DNA of 64,000 bases from Eucalyptus grandis (Eukaryota; Streptophyta; Magnoliopsida; Myrtales; Myrtaceae). Within the stretch, counting starts at the first letter, position 1. Each line of letters begins with the position of its first letter. Positions 1-12,010 of this stretch are shown piece by piece. The stretch spans positions 14,408,199 to 14,472,198 of the forward strand of contig NC_052621.1 of the NCBI RefSeq assembly GCF_016545825.1. Direction: 5' to 3'. The notes under the pieces are model-generated. The model ran no database searches. It was given only the letters and a program-made list of their open reading frames with translations, and had not been told where the DNA came from. Made by a program: the position numbers and the translations under genes.

Positions 1-1020
1 AATAAAGTTTCTTGAAAATTTATATTTTCAACAAAACTAAATTCTACATAAGTAAAATCTAACAATATTTTGGAAACATGGTACCTTTAATATACATGGA
101 GTACCTGCAAGAAAAACATAAAATATGTGAAATTTAAATTATGTCAACTAAATCTTATATACAAATAGAAAAACTAAAAAAAGAAGGAAAGTAAATAAGT
201 TTGGGCTACCGCTTTTCATTGTAATTGAAAGATTTATGATAATTTTCGCTTTTTTGGTAAAAATTGATGGATTTTACTATATGATCGGTGAAGATAGTGC
301 CGCCCCTTTTCTAAGTCTTATTTTTTCTTGGGACCTTTAGAGCTACCAATAATCTCCACGGATGTATGATCATTCCCTTCCTTGCACCCGAGTGATAAAT
401 GGGTCATATATGTCTATGCTTATAGGAATTATAAATCTTCTCGAAGGTCAAAATAAGTTTTCAAAGATTGAACAAGTTTGTTTGGGGATGGAGGAGGATG
501 TGAAAGTTGGATAATGAAAACTGTGTTAATGAAACTTTGGCATCAGGCCATAAAGTAAGCACATATGTCTATTCGGCATGGAGCAAAAATACAGATGTAA
601 ATGCTTTCGAGGGCCATGCTTAAGAAAGGCAACTGGCGAAGTTCATTAACTGCTTAGCTAGGCTTAAAAAGAAAGATGAACTTTCTCTAACAGATTTCAT
701 TACTCATGTAATTATATGGCTATATATGTGGAAGAGAAAGCAGAAAGTTTTAAGTGATGTAACCAAACTCTCACCATTTCATCATAGTTCTCTTGACTTG
801 CTAATTTAATGTCGGCTTGACCGAGTCGGTCCGCTTCGGTTAAACCATTTCCTCACTCAACAATTTTGCATTTGGTTGAGTTCTGTGGCAAGAATCACTT
901 AGAACGCCAAATTTTAAATAATTGAAATTTCGATGAAGCATGACCCAAAAAAGAAAAATCAATGATGGACCCTAGAACCTTTTTTTAACTTTGGTTCGTA
1001 CCAATAAGGGTTAGAATTCG
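1..1020. other. AT-rich intergenic DNA, no gene recognised
   Basis: I see no open frame of convincing length, no splice-supported exon and no RNA gene here. The sequence is AT-rich with scattered homopolymers. Nothing resembles a known protein family on either strand. Confidence 0.5.
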
Positions 1021-1023
1021 TGA

Positions 1024-1580
1024 TGATTGTTTAAAAAGTCTTAAATTTATTATAAGATGGTCAATTTAGTTCTAAACTTGTTAATTGTGCCAATTAAATT
1101 CTAAATATTTTGACAATTTGTCACTATAGTCCTAATTTTCAACGATTTGTTAATGTAGTCTTTTTGGCTAATTTTGATCGGAAATTATTAACGAAGCAAT
1201 CCAATCACTGACATTTTTAATGAATAATATCTAGAATTCTTTTTTAAAATTTATGATTTTTTGTTTTATTGCGAAGCCTACCCAAGCGAGGGTAAACCTC
1301 ATTGGTGGCTAGCGACCGACGGAGGGAAATATGGAAAAAAGAGAAATGAAAAGAGAAAAAAATTCAAAAGTTTTAAAAAAAATTACAAAAATCATCAACT
1401 TCAGTATCAATTATGTCTCATAGGATGGCAAACACTCATATTAACAATTTATAGTCAAAATTGATTGGAATGACTATATGGATAAATAGTGAACTTGTTT
1501 ATAATTGAATTAATACAATTAAAAAATTTAAAATCGAATTGACAATCATATAATAGAATTAGGACTTTCTTAACAATTTT
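1024..1580. mobile_element. Long-terminal-inverted-repeat MITE-like element (degenerate)
   Basis: The left arm (about 1024-1180) and the reverse complement of the right arm (about 1440-1580) align by eye over more than 120 bases, with shared blocks such as AAAGTC(T/C)TAA, ATTATA..GAT.GTCAATT and ACTAT..(A/T)AGTC. The arms surround a short GC-richer core at about 1270-1330 containing AAGCGAGGGTAAACC and a GGTGGCTAGCGACCGAC block. No transposase is present, so it would be non-autonomous. The exact ends and target-site duplication are not resolved, so a Mutator-type or other long-TIR family is possible. Confidence 0.55.
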
Positions 1581-1898
1581 CCCATTGTAGTTCCATTCTC
1601 AATTAAAAAATCAGGAAAAATGCTTTTGTTTTTTTCTTTTAGATTCTTAGTTTAGATGCTACGATCGACAAATTGCTTCTTTCTATAATTTTGGCTTTTG
1701 AAATTATGATTAGAAACATCTTCTTTGTATTATTTTCCAAAAATCACTTCACCCTTAATTTTTTTTTCAAGAGTATCAGAAAAATATAGTTTTATTATCG
1801 TTTTCAAGTTTTCTAATCATCGTCATATATGTCGATAATTATTATTTGGTGTGATTCTATTTCTTTTTAAGGGAATTCCTCAAAGAGCTGGAAATTAA

Positions 1899-2705
1899 GG
1901 GCGCGTTTGGTAACGATTCTGCTCCTGGGTAAATTCCCGATTAACCGATTCTTTTTATTCTCTTCCTGAATCGATTCTAAGTATTTTAAGTCGTTTGGTA
2001 ACTATCCAAAATTTTTTGTTCTGGAATAGAATTGCGTTTGGTACCATGCTCATTAATTATGTTCCAAATCATTTTTTTTCAAAATTTTAATTTTTTTTAC
2101 TTTTTTTTTTTATTTTTTTCATTTTATTTTCCTTTTTCTCATCTTCTTCTTCTTTTTGTGTGACCTGGCCGCCGACCGCTGATCGACCGACGAGGGCCGG
2201 CGACCTCACCGGAGCGTCACCGCCCTCGGCGAGGCCGGCCTTGTCGGGCCGGGTGAGGCCCGCTGCCACCGACGAGGTTGGGTGAGCCTCGCCCGGCCAT
2301 CGGTGGGCCGGGCAAGCCTTGGGGCCGGGCGTCGCGAGGCTTGCCCACCCACCGCCCAGCCCGGCGAGGCTCGGCCTCACTAGATCTCGCTAGGGTGGGC
2401 GAGGCTCGCCCGGCCACCGGCGAGCTCGCCCGACCGACGGTGGCGGCGCGGTGGACGGTGGCGACGGATGGCGGACGGTGGCGGCGGCCGGTGAACAGCT
2501 GGCCGCGAGATGGCCGAAGGGAAGAAGGAGGGTTCTTGATTTTGATTCTCAAATTCGTTCCTAAACAAGAATCAATTTTTTTTTTGTTCTTGATTCTATT
2601 CTCAACTGCTTCCTAACAAAATTTTACCAAACGCAATTCTAAATTTCCAAACCGATTCCTAAATAAAGACCGACTTTATTTTGGATTTAAGTACCAAACA
2701 TGGCC
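1899..2705. mobile_element. Tourist/PIF-Harbinger-like MITE with GC-rich core
   Basis: The element begins GGGCGCGTTTGGTA and ends TACCAAACATGGCC, which are imperfect terminal inverted repeats of the G-rich GTTTGGT type seen in Tourist elements. It is flanked on both sides by TAA (1896-1898 and 2706-2708), the 3-bp target duplication expected for PIF/Harbinger. Subterminal copies of GAATTGCGTTTGGTA recur in both arms in opposite orientation. The centre (about 2160-2520) is very GC-rich, made of repeated GGCGAGGC/CGCCCGGCC-type words. The frames open in that core are low-complexity Ala/Gly/Arg/Pro translations on both strands and are unlikely to be genes. Confidence 0.7.
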
Positions 2706-3105
2706 TAATTAACCCTGTACATTCTGGGAATATGATTACGTTCCTTCTTAAAGTGAAACATCAAATGCTTTCGAGTCCAATGATGTCTTTTTATCAATTA
2801 CCATCCCATCCAACCCCTTAAAAAAGCAAAAAAAAAAAATTTTAAAAAGAGAAAAATATGAAAAGAAAGAAAATGGGGAAACGTGACAAAAAAAGGGCCA
2901 CCACCCAATCGGGTTGCCTTCCACGTGGCAAGCACGCCGATCAGGTCTAGGCATACGGGAGGAGAAGGGGGAGGGGTTTTACGGTTGGGAACTGGTCCAA
3001 GAGAGGTTTATGGTTGGGGGGCCTGGGGCGTGGGTAACCGGCTGCAGCCCGTCGCGGGGGGGCTTTTACCGGCTCGTCCGGTTTTGTGGTCAAGACGCAG
3101 CAGGA

Positions 3106-3113
3106 TATATATA
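3106..3113 (+). promoter_or_regulatory. TATA box of the telomere-binding-factor gene
   Basis: TATATATA lies about 25-35 bases before a purine-rich GAGAGA leader (from about 3179) and upstream of the spliced 5' UTR of the gene whose ATG is at 4676. Transcription start near 3135-3145 is inferred from spacing only. Confidence 0.5.
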
Positions 3114-3178
3114 CGGTGGTGGGGTTTAGCACAGTTTTTCGGGTTGGTTTTTCTCATACAAGAGGAAGAGGATAGATA

Positions 3179-3232
3179 GGGAGAGAGAGAGAGAAAGAGA
3201 GGAGGAGAGAGAAAGGGAGGGAGGGAGGGAGG
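3179..3232. repeat. GA-rich microsatellite in the 5' UTR
   Basis: A run of GAGAGAGAGAGAAAGAGAGG followed by GGGAGGGAGGGAGGG. Such GA/CT tracts are common in plant 5' leaders and can act as GAGA-type elements; a regulatory role here is only inferred from position. Confidence 0.7.
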
Positions 3233-3601
3233 GGTTTTTGTCCTTGTTCTGTTGCAAATATTTAACATAAACCCAAGAGAGAAGAACTTTTCATTTCCCC
3301 CAAGAAAATGAGAGATCTTACCCATTAGAGAGGGAGACAGAGCGAGGGATTTCATGATGGTCCGTGCGTTCTGATCTGGGTTTTCTTCGATCCCGTCTAG
3401 ATCTCTTCCGGCGAGCGGGGTTTTCCCGGTGCGGAATTGTCCGAAATTGGGTTGGGATTAGATTCTTCGGAAAGTCTTTTTTTTTTTTTTTTTTGGTCGC
3501 TCAATTACCTGGAGAAAACCGTTGGATTTTTGAAAATTTGGCACCTCGATCGCACCTACCCACGATCGGACAGCTCCCGGAAGCCGCGATCGCATCACGA
3601 G

Positions 3602-3719
3602 GTGAGTTGAATTTTGTGTTCTTTGGAGGTTCTTGCGTCGCGATCTTCTCGCCCTTTTGATGTGTTGTTCGGGTTGATCGTGTGATTGTCTTCTTCTTCT
3701 TTTTTCTTTTTTTGGTTTT

Positions 3720-3754
<35 letters not shown>

Positions 3755-4645
3755 GGCGAAGGCTGATGGGAATTTCCGGCGAGTTTTCGAATGTCCTTTC
3801 GCAGTTTTGAGGACGAGGTTTTGGGAGAAATTGGTTTTGCGAAATTGGGTTTTGGGTCGAGATCTGATTGGCGAAGTTCGATTCCATCTGCTTGCTGTTT
3901 GTCTTCGTTCTTACGTCAAAGGCTACTGTTTTATGATTCGACGGAGCTTTTGGAACCGCCAGTGCTCCAGTTCTGTAGGTCCTGAAGATTCTTTCTGGCG
4001 TACGCAAGGACTCGCGAATCGAAACCTTTTTATGTTCATTTGAATTTGATCGTTATGATTCGCGTGGTCTGATTCGACATCAACCGGGCACAGCTTCGAT
4101 CGTGCTTGTTGCTGTAGAAATCGGTTGTTGTCGAGAAATTTCTGCAGAGTCCGAGATCCGGGTTGGTGCATAATTCTACAATTTGACCGTTGGGTTGGTG
4201 GAATTTTCTGCTGTCGAATTGTTGTGAGGGATCTGGTTGTGATGCAAGATCTGAAGTCGACATGATTCATGCAGTTTCAAAGGGACGATCAGCACATTTT
4301 GGCGTGCTGACATTTCTGTGAATTTTGAACTGTTCTTTCTTTTCTGTGTATCATAGAAATAAATGAGAACTTTGACTTTTTTTTAAGCGTGAGATCAATT
4401 ATTAGTTTGTGTCCTTTTGCTGATTTCTGATTTTTATGAATGGGTGGCTACTATTAGCCAATGGATGTTGCAAATGCCGTCTCTATATCTGTTTGGATTT
4501 GATGACATATCAGAAGTATGCTCATATCTCAATGATCCATTATGATGTTTTATGGTGTCAACCTTAAATGTCATCCTATTGCACTTTCTTTTCTCCTGGT
4601 AGTTTGCTGCTTTTACTGATATGTAACTCTTTCATGACCTTTCAG
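3602..4645 (+). other. 5' UTR intron of the telomere-binding-factor gene
   Basis: The donor context is CACGAG|GTGAGTTG at 3602 and the acceptor is CATGACCTTTCAG|TG ending at 4645, 30 bases before the start codon. Leader introns are usual in this family. The intron contains a 33-base poly(T) run (3721-3753). The prediction rests on splice consensus only; an alternative leader acceptor cannot be excluded. Confidence 0.55.
3721..3753. repeat. Poly(T) run of 33 bases
   Basis: An uninterrupted T tract inside the predicted leader intron, next to a CTTCTTCTTCTTTTT stretch. Its length is likely variable between individuals or mis-sized by sequencing. Confidence 0.9.
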
Positions 4646-4675
4646 TGTTTTTTGACGGCCATGCATACCTGAGCT

Positions 4676-7600
4676 ATGGTTATGAAGAAGAGTCTGGGTA
4701 ATAGAACAATTGGCTTTCAAGTCCCTATCATTCCTCGAGCTCCTAGATCAGCTAGAGTGCGTACCTCATTCCATTTTCAGATGTTTGATTTTTACTCACC
4801 AGAATGTTCAATGATTGAATTTTGTTTTGCTTGTAGCAGAGGGGTCAGCAGAAAAAGCGGGCAGATGGTAATTATATATGTGCTATTGAACTGCTCGCTT
4901 CTTTAGCTGGCAAGTTGTTGCAGGAGAGTGAAAGTTCTTCAGCTTCAAACAATGCATCTGAAGAAAATGATCACCTTGCCATTTGTAAGGATGTCATTAA
5001 GCAGGAAAGGCAAGATGTGGATAAACCACTGAAAGCCGAGTGCATTGAGCAAGCAAGTTGTGAAGAGAGTATCTTTGCGTCTGAACACGCTTTAGAAAAC
5101 AATGAGCAGAAGTTCTCTTTGCGACAATCACAATCTCAGCATGATGCCTTGTTAGACTCCACTTCAACATTTTCTGGATCTGCTAAATCAGAGAAGGATA
5201 CTAATTTGAAGCCTGCAATTTGCAAGAACGAGATCAGGTATGGGATGTCTGGTAATTCAGCAGGGGCAATTCCTGGTTTTGGGCCCTCGTTTGGTCTTAA
5301 TGTGGAGAAGCCAGGAAAGGGAGATGTTGATTTGGCCAATCGTTTGAAGGATTCAGTTGAAAATTCTAGCAAGTACCCTGCAGTGACAAACATAGGCAAC
5401 CAAATCCAGAAGCCACTTTGTGGGAACCCTCGTCGGGTTGCCTCTTTTCCCAGGTGTAGGAATAACACTAACATAGGCAGTAGAGATGGTGACGAAAACT
5501 TCCCTAGGTTTAATAAATTTAGCAACAAAATTAAAGCTTTTAGGCATACACAACGCATTGGAGACCGCAGAATAAGGAAGCTGCTGACATCCAAATACTG
5601 GAGGGCAGCTCCAAAGTTGAAGGATTGTGAAACTTCAAAAGCTGGTGAGCTCTCATCCACTTTGTTTCTTCCTAGAATTCTTGAGATCCTTCTATTTGCA
5701 CTGTGTGGTGATATTCTTGATTGTTCTGTTTCAGATGGTGAGATGAAGCCTTTTACTCACAAGAGGAGAACTTTTTACAAACGTGAAAGGTATTACGGTG
5801 ACTGCCTTTATAAGAGGAGGAAGTTACTCGACAGAAGTTCAATTGTCACTTTTGATGGTGTCTTTAGTGGTGAAAGCAATTCTAGTTCACCTCAGAAGAA
5901 CATGAATAGTGACAGAAATGGTTCAATTGCGATGATGCATGGAGGTCTGCTCTTACATTCAATCATCCATTCTTCGTTGATGTGGACGCCGCAATCTCCT
6001 ATTATCTCACTGATTTGATCTGTTTTTGGCAGAAAGTGGAGCACCCTCATCAGTCTTTGGTAGCCAAGCATCTAGTCATGCGAAGGATTCTCATGGTAAT
6101 TGGATGTCTAACAAATGTGCTCTTCGTTATATCCTTTTTATCTAGCCATTTATGAAGCACTTATACATTTGATGTCCTTTCTTACAGTGAAATTTAGCAT
6201 CAAGTCTTTCAGAATACCCGAGCTTTTCATAGATGTCCCTGAAACTGCTACTGTAGGTTCGCTGAAGGTATGAACTGTGACATTCACCAATTCTTCTGTA
6301 GAACTAAAGAAGGATTTGATTGTGGAGATACTGCATCATGAATGTAGAAAAAGAAAAAAAGAACGCTCAGAATCATGTATACAATGAACTTGTGTCTATT
6401 TCAACTGGTGGGAGTCCAATTTTCATACCTATGATCAGAATCATTTCCGCTTTGTGACATTTTCTTGTCTATTTTCATGCTTCTGGTTCTGCATCATGTA
6501 TACTTTCTCGAGCAAGTAGAGATGTATTCTACTGAAGTGAAATGTATCCGCCTTTAAATGGTATCATCCATCTTTTGACAGAGGACTGTAGTGGAAGCAG
6601 TGAGTGCTATACTTGGCAGTGGATTGCATGTTGGGATACTGCTCCGTGGAAAGAAGATTCGAGATGATAACAGGACATTGTTGCAGACAGGCATATCTTG
6701 TAAAGAGAGTCTTGATAATCTTGGTTTCACATTGGAGCCCAACCTTCAAACAGTTAATTCAACCATTGCTTCTGAAGATGTGCCCCTGACAGTACCATAT
6801 GACATGCCCGAACTCCTAACCAGGTGCTTCAAAGTTGCTTTTAAAAATTTTCAAATTAATAAACAAATAAATAGGGTTGCTTCTAAATTGCGAATATACA
6901 CTAGAAAGATGGACTTGCTCTGCCATACATTCTAATTCCTTGCCGTCATTTTCTGCAGTTCTCCGGAAAATTATATATCCGATCCAGGGGTTTCTGATGT
7001 TCCATCTGACCCACCTCCACTAACGAATAGCAGCAATGATGTAGATACTAACCCTGAATCCATTTCCCTGCATTCTGACGTTTCATCTGACAAAAAGATG
7101 TCAGATTCTAGAGCTCTGGTTCCAGTTCCTGCTATGCCCCTGGAGCCACTAGCTATTGTCCCAGTGAACCAGAAAAACAAGCGCTCTGAACTTTCCCAAC
7201 GTCGCATCAGGAGACCTTTCTCTGTGTCTGAGGTGGAAGCATTGGTTGAGGCAGTTGAGGAGCTTGGAACTGGCAGGTGCGACGTTCTCTCTATATAAAT
7301 TTCTTGCTGCTTGTTCCTCAGTAACATAGGATATCCTAATTTGGTTTAAGGTGGATGTGTCTTTAGGACACGAGTCTAGTTGTTTAATGATAGGGTTCTG
7401 ACTACGCTTGGTTCTTCAGGTGGCGTGACGTTAAATTACGTGCCTTTGAGAATGCAGACCACCGGACATACGTGGACTTGAAGGTACATTTCTTCACGCT
7501 CACTAATTGCACCTGGAATGCAATAAGTATGTAGTTAACAGTTGATGAGGCCGTGATGTATACACAGATTGACTTGAGAATCTTTTGTGCACCATGGTTG

Positions 7601-8154
7601 ACGATGGATGCACAGTTATCAATAGGACTTAAACTTTAGTTGCTACATGGTTGTGCATCTTCTTTCTCATTCATTTTACTTCTGACCTCTGCATGGTTCT
7701 TGCAATTTTAGTTTGACCACATTCTTTGAGCCTCTGAAATATTATTCTGTTGACCTAGCTTTTTTTTCTATCCTTTCGACTGTATTTGGTGGGAGATCCT
7801 TCTTCGAGTCTTCCATCTTTCTCCTGTTAGGACTTTTATCTTTGCCACCATCAACTGTTCTCTCTTTTTATCCATTTGCGATCTACATCAAAATACGAAG
7901 GTTCGTATGTTTCAACCATTCTGATGTTCTCCGTGGACTGCATGCAGGATAAATGGAAGACATTGGTCCACACAGCGAGCATCGCTCCACAACAGAGAAG
8001 GGGAGAGCCTGTGCCCCAGGAGCTCCTGGACCGTGTCATGGCTGCCCACGCTTACTGGTCTCAGCATCAAGCTAAGCAACAGGGGAAGCACCAACCCGGG
8101 ACTCTGAAGATAACCAATGAGCAGGCTGACAGGATGGCGATCGAAGGGATGTGA
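4676..8154 (+). CDS. Telomere repeat-binding factor (TRFL/TRP1-TBP1 family), nine coding exons
   Basis: Family proteins bind double-stranded TTTAGGG repeats through a C-terminal Myb/SANT domain and act in the nucleus. Exons: 4676-4756, 4840-5644, 5735-5944, 6033-6095, 6188-6267, 6582-6823, 6959-7276, 7420-7483, 7948-8154. All junctions are GT..AG and phases agree, giving 2070 nt (689 aa). The N terminus holds the family motif VPIIPRAPRSAR, followed by GQQKKRAD and a conserved ICAIELLASLAGKLL block. Residues about 387-465 form the ubiquitin-like fold (IPELFIDVPETATVGSLK, then LLRGKKIRDDNRTL). Residues about 578-640 are the Myb/SANT repeat (RRPFSVSEVEALVEAVEELG, RWRDVKLRAF) ending in the telobox signature VDLKDKWKTLVHT. 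The start is chosen because the family motif begins there and no upstream in-frame alternative fits. The gene looks intact and is the best-preserved single-copy gene in the window. Which TRFL paralogue it is cannot be told by eye. Confidence 0.93.
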
Positions 8155-8309
8155 GCTGCAGCGCAGGTTGTACAAAAGGTGACGGATCGTCTGACAGGAT
8201 GGCATTAATTTCCTGAAATTGTACAGAGTATTCATGTGTAATTGTCACTCACATGATTTTTTGCCCGGTCCCGCTCAAGGGAGCCCGGCAGTTGTAAATT
8301 TTTTCATCC

Positions 8310-8315
8310 AATAAA
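8310..8315 (+). terminator. Poly(A) signal of the telomere-binding-factor gene
   Basis: AATAAA occurs 156 bases after the stop codon at 8154, in a T-rich 3' UTR. This is a normal position for a plant polyadenylation signal. Confidence 0.55.
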
Positions 8316-8329
8316 CACCTCGTTAACAG

Positions 8330-9430
8330 GAAAGTTGTTAATTTGCCGAATTCCTTCAATTCAGTTCATGGAATTTTTTGTAAAGTTCACATCGACTCAT
8401 GATACAATTTATGTAATTCTATCTTTCCACGTACTGTAAATTTGCGATTCAATTCATTTATTCGAACAATTCATGGTCTTCCCAGTGATGTATGGTTTTA
8501 CAACAAATGTCTTGTCTTGTGACATCTTTGGACTTGTTCTGTCCTTGGATAGCAAGGTCGCTTTTGCTTCTTTAAGACCCAGGAACTTTCCCTCCATCAA
8601 ATCCGTTCATGGATAGTATTCTCGACAGTGCGAGCTTCGTGATGACTTTAAGGCTCCTTCCTTTCTGAATCTCCAAACTTTTGCGTCCCAAGCAACTTCT
8701 CAAACAGCTCACGCAACGCCACAGCAACAACCCCGCTATTGCAAGCAACAAAAGCTCCTCTCTCTCTCTCTCTCTCTCTAACACCAGAGGAGAACATGGA
8801 CCTGCCCGGCACGTTACGTCATGTGAGGGATGAATCTTGAAAATTCCAAATTCGGGTATTGTGGAGTAATAAAAAAGGACTTTTGGGGTCGTCGTTGCAT
8901 CGGTGGCCGCAGTTGCGGTTGCATCCTGGCAATGATTTCGTGTTGGGTTTCGTCTCGCCTTCACAAGTGTTCGATCTGTTCGTTCTGTTACGTAAGAGGA
9001 CTCCCGAGTCCCAAGGCATGTGCACCTTCGCATGGTCCATGAGATTCACGTCTTTTAATAATCTCACGACAATCATCTTAGTCTGGCCTCCTCTCTCTCT
9101 CTCTCTCTCTCTCTCACAGAGCCATGCTTTTCGGCAAATTATAAATTATTCGGGGTCATTTTGCAATTTTCATCGTGGAAAGTTCTGTTGGGTTGATGTC
9201 CTCGAGGTTTTCGTTTATTGCGACGATGACAACTTTTGTTTGAAGAACACAAGATTTTATGGCAATTTACCGTGGTATCTTTTACTTTAGCTACTATAAA
9301 TCGTTACGGTGATATGTGTTTTTATTGCGACATGACATTGGACTCTTTGCATTAATTATTTTAAACCCTAATCAATAAAACTAAAGTTTTATTTGTTTCG
9401 CAGATTTTTTTTTTTTTGGAGAAACTATTA
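8330..9430. other. Intergenic DNA with CT microsatellites
   Basis: It contains two CT/TC runs (about 8757-8780 and 9093-9115). Open frames on both strands across these runs translate into low-complexity Arg-Glu or Ser-Leu repeats, so I do not call them genes. A minus-strand frame ending near 8572 has one hydrophobic segment (LLLLAIAGLLLW) but no recognised homology. Confidence 0.45.
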
Positions 9431-9439
9431 TCCTCATTG

Positions 9440-10390
9440 TTCTGGCATTTGGATCGCTTAAAAAAACGAGTCAATATAAAATATTTTCCTAATTTATGAA
9501 AAATGTTTTCTATCATAGATTAAATTCAGAAAAAAATGATTTTCTCTTTCAAAAACCGAAAATTATTTTCTAAATCATGACTAGGTATCGGCGTTTATAT
9601 CAAAAACTTTGCGTTTGAGCACAAGAACACCAACACTTGTTCTCGGCTTAGGCCAGGGTTCATCAAGGCCGAGCTTGGGACTTTAGCAACTTGGCTCAGG
9701 TTCATCTAGGCTGCATTGGGATCTATCAAGGACAGACTTGGGATAGTGGTGTTCATGCCCAGAATGCCAGGCCTAGTAATATTGATGCGAAGCTTGGGTC
9801 CTCGAACCTCATGCCCAAGTCCATGGAGGCTAATCTTTTGAATTTATTCTTTTTTGTTTTTACTTTTCTTCCTCTGCCAGTCGCCACACCTCGATGACGG
9901 TTGACAATCAACTATAGGACTGGGCTAGTGAGGGCGAGCTCACCCTTCCCATATCCCAATGAGCTCAAGCCTACCCAAGGTTGGTGAGAGCTCACCAGAT
10001 CGGCAAGGCTCGACCTCACCTGAGGTCGGCGAGGTTGCCCTTGCATGAGGCTTGTCACCAAGGCCTGGGGATTGATAGAGGAAAAAAGGAAAAAGGAAAA
10101 AGAAAAAGAAAGAAAAGAAAAGAAAAATTAGTAAAAATTTGATTTTTTAAATTACGAAAATTGCCATGTCAAAATGAGATTGTGCCACATAGGATGATCG
10201 ACATCCATATCATTATTTTCCAACTTAAATGAGATTTTTCTTATTAAAGGATGGAAGATGGAAAATACTTTGTAGTTTATCTTCCAATCTTAACCAAATA
10301 CCTGAAATATTGTCATTTTCACATAAAATAATTTGTTGAAAAATAAATTCCAGAAATGTCACATTTTTCCAAGACAAAGAGAGCCTAATA
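9440..10390. mobile_element. Candidate non-autonomous element with AT-rich arms and GC-richer core
   Basis: The AT-rich outer segments contain GAAAATGTTTTC- and ATTATTTTC-type words in both orientations (about 9480-9590 and about 10200-10370). They surround a core (about 9630-10080) rich in GGCGAGGTTGCCC, AGCTTGGG and TGAGGTCGGCGAGG words similar to the cores at 2160-2520 and 11650-11850. Ends and target duplication are not resolved. No transposase is encoded. Confidence 0.35.
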
Positions 10391-10611
10391 CTGCGATATT
10401 TTTGTGGAGCATTTTAGTAGGGAAACTATAGTTCTGATGTGTAATTGTTACTTCTTGTTAAATAGCTCTGTAAAATTTCATGACGTTGGTTTCTATCCTA
10501 TAGTTAACAGTAGATTAATACAAAATCTATGCGAGAGACATTTGATTCTTAATCGTAAATTACTTGCGCAAATATAAATATTAAATAGGAATTCATAGGA
10601 ATAGTTAAAAA

Positions 10612-11140
10612 AGTTAGGGTTAATACCACAAAAAACCCGAAACTGATACACTTGTAACAAATTTACTCAAAACTAATTTTTTGACCTCCAAAAACTCAAA
10701 ACCAGTACAGTTGTGACAAATTTATCTTATATGACAATAAAAACTCCAAACTAGTACACATATGATAAGTTTAGTGGAAAACTGATTTTTTGACCTTAAA
10801 AAACTTCATATTGGTAAATTTGTGACAAATATACCCCATGTTAAATTGGATTAATATCACAAAAAAAATCACAAAACTGGTACAACTGTGACAAATATAG
10901 AGTAAAATCCTAAATTGGTGCATGAGTCAATTTTTATGTGTCATCTAACTCAACAATTTAATAGTAAAATTTAACATAAATTAATATATGATAAATTTGT
11001 TACAAGTATACCGATTTGAGGTAAATTTGTCAAATGTGTATTAGTTTGGAAATTTTTTATGGTTAAAAAATTAGTTTGTGATTAATTGTTAAAAGTGTAG
11101 TAATTTCGACTTTTTCCTGATATTAACCCTAGTTAAAATG
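10612..11140. mobile_element. Candidate inverted-repeat MITE
   Basis: The left end reads TTAGGGTTAATACCACAAAAAA and the right end contains TGATATTAACCCTAG, so both termini carry AGGGTTAATA in inverted orientation. The body is made of repeated words such as ACACTTGTAACAAATTTA and CACAAAAAA on one side and their complements on the other. It is very AT-rich with no coding capacity. The target duplication is unclear. Confidence 0.45.
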
Positions 11141-11414
11141 AAGTTTGCTAGAGAACGAATTCCAAGAAAGTAGAGTACAATTAGTATGATAAAAATCATA
11201 TGATAAAGTTACTCAAAATTAAATGAGCATCCAACCTCCAATGAAAAAAAAAATCACGTTCTTCCCCAATATATCAATTTATGTTTGAGTTTGGATTCAA
11301 ATTTAATTTTGGACTTAACCGAGGAGTAAAGTACGTCTTCCTTATTTGTTTAATTGTGATTCTAAAATCAATATCTTCGTGGTCACCTCAATATTCTTCG
11401 ATCGTTTCTCATTT

Positions 11415-12010
11415 TTAAGAGGGAAAACGTTACTAAAAATCCCAAATTTCACATAATGTGACAAATTTTCTCACACTTTTTTTTTTTTGCAACACAAAAA
11501 ATTTTAAACTTTGCCAATTGTGATACATTTATCTCAAACTCTATGAACAAAGAGCATTTCTGTTTTTTAATTTTAAATTTTTTCTCTCCTTTTTCCATTT
11601 TTCCTTTTTCTTTTCTTTTTTCTTCTTTTCTCTTCCCTTCGCTGGCCATGGTAGAGGGGAGTCAAACTTAGGCGAGGGCCACCATTGTTGATGTTGGGCG
11701 AGGGTCGCCATCGCCTAGGCAGGTGAGGGCCACTCTTGCCTGCCTAGGGTCGGGTGAGGACAACCCTTGCCCGTGGCCCTTGCCTATGTTGGGTGAAGGT
11801 TGTCCTCCCTAGATTTAGTGAGGGCCACATTGGCTTGCCCAGCCAAGGGTGACAAAAAAAGTTTGGGATAAATGTGCCACACGAATATAAGTTTAAGGTT
11901 TTTTGTATCATGAAAAAAAAAGTTTAGAGTAAATGTGAGGCAAAATTCAGGATTTTTCGTGTCACAAAAAAAGTGTAGGGCAAATTTGTCATATTGGCAA
12001 AGTTTGGTGC
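11415..12010. mobile_element. Inverted-repeat element with GC-rich core
   Basis: The left arm (about 11415-11600: GACAAATTTTCTCACAC, then a T run, then CAACACAAAAAATTTTAAAC) matches the reverse complement of the right arm (about 11860-12005: GACAAATTTGCCCTACAC, T run, GTGACACGAAAAATCC). The core (about 11640-11850) repeats GGCGAGGGCCACC/GGGCGAGGGTCGCC words. Frames through it are low-complexity. It is probably a non-autonomous long-TIR transposon; ends are approximate. Confidence 0.5.

Noticed and set aside
2160..2552. Long open frames on both strands in the GC-rich core of the Tourist-like element
   Set aside because: Translations are Ala/Gly/Arg/Pro-rich on both strands, with no domain and no splice context; they follow from base composition.
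8572..9033. A 153-aa minus-strand frame with a hydrophobic segment
   Set aside because: It crosses a CT microsatellite read as Arg-Glu repeats; no start context, family match or conserved motif was found.
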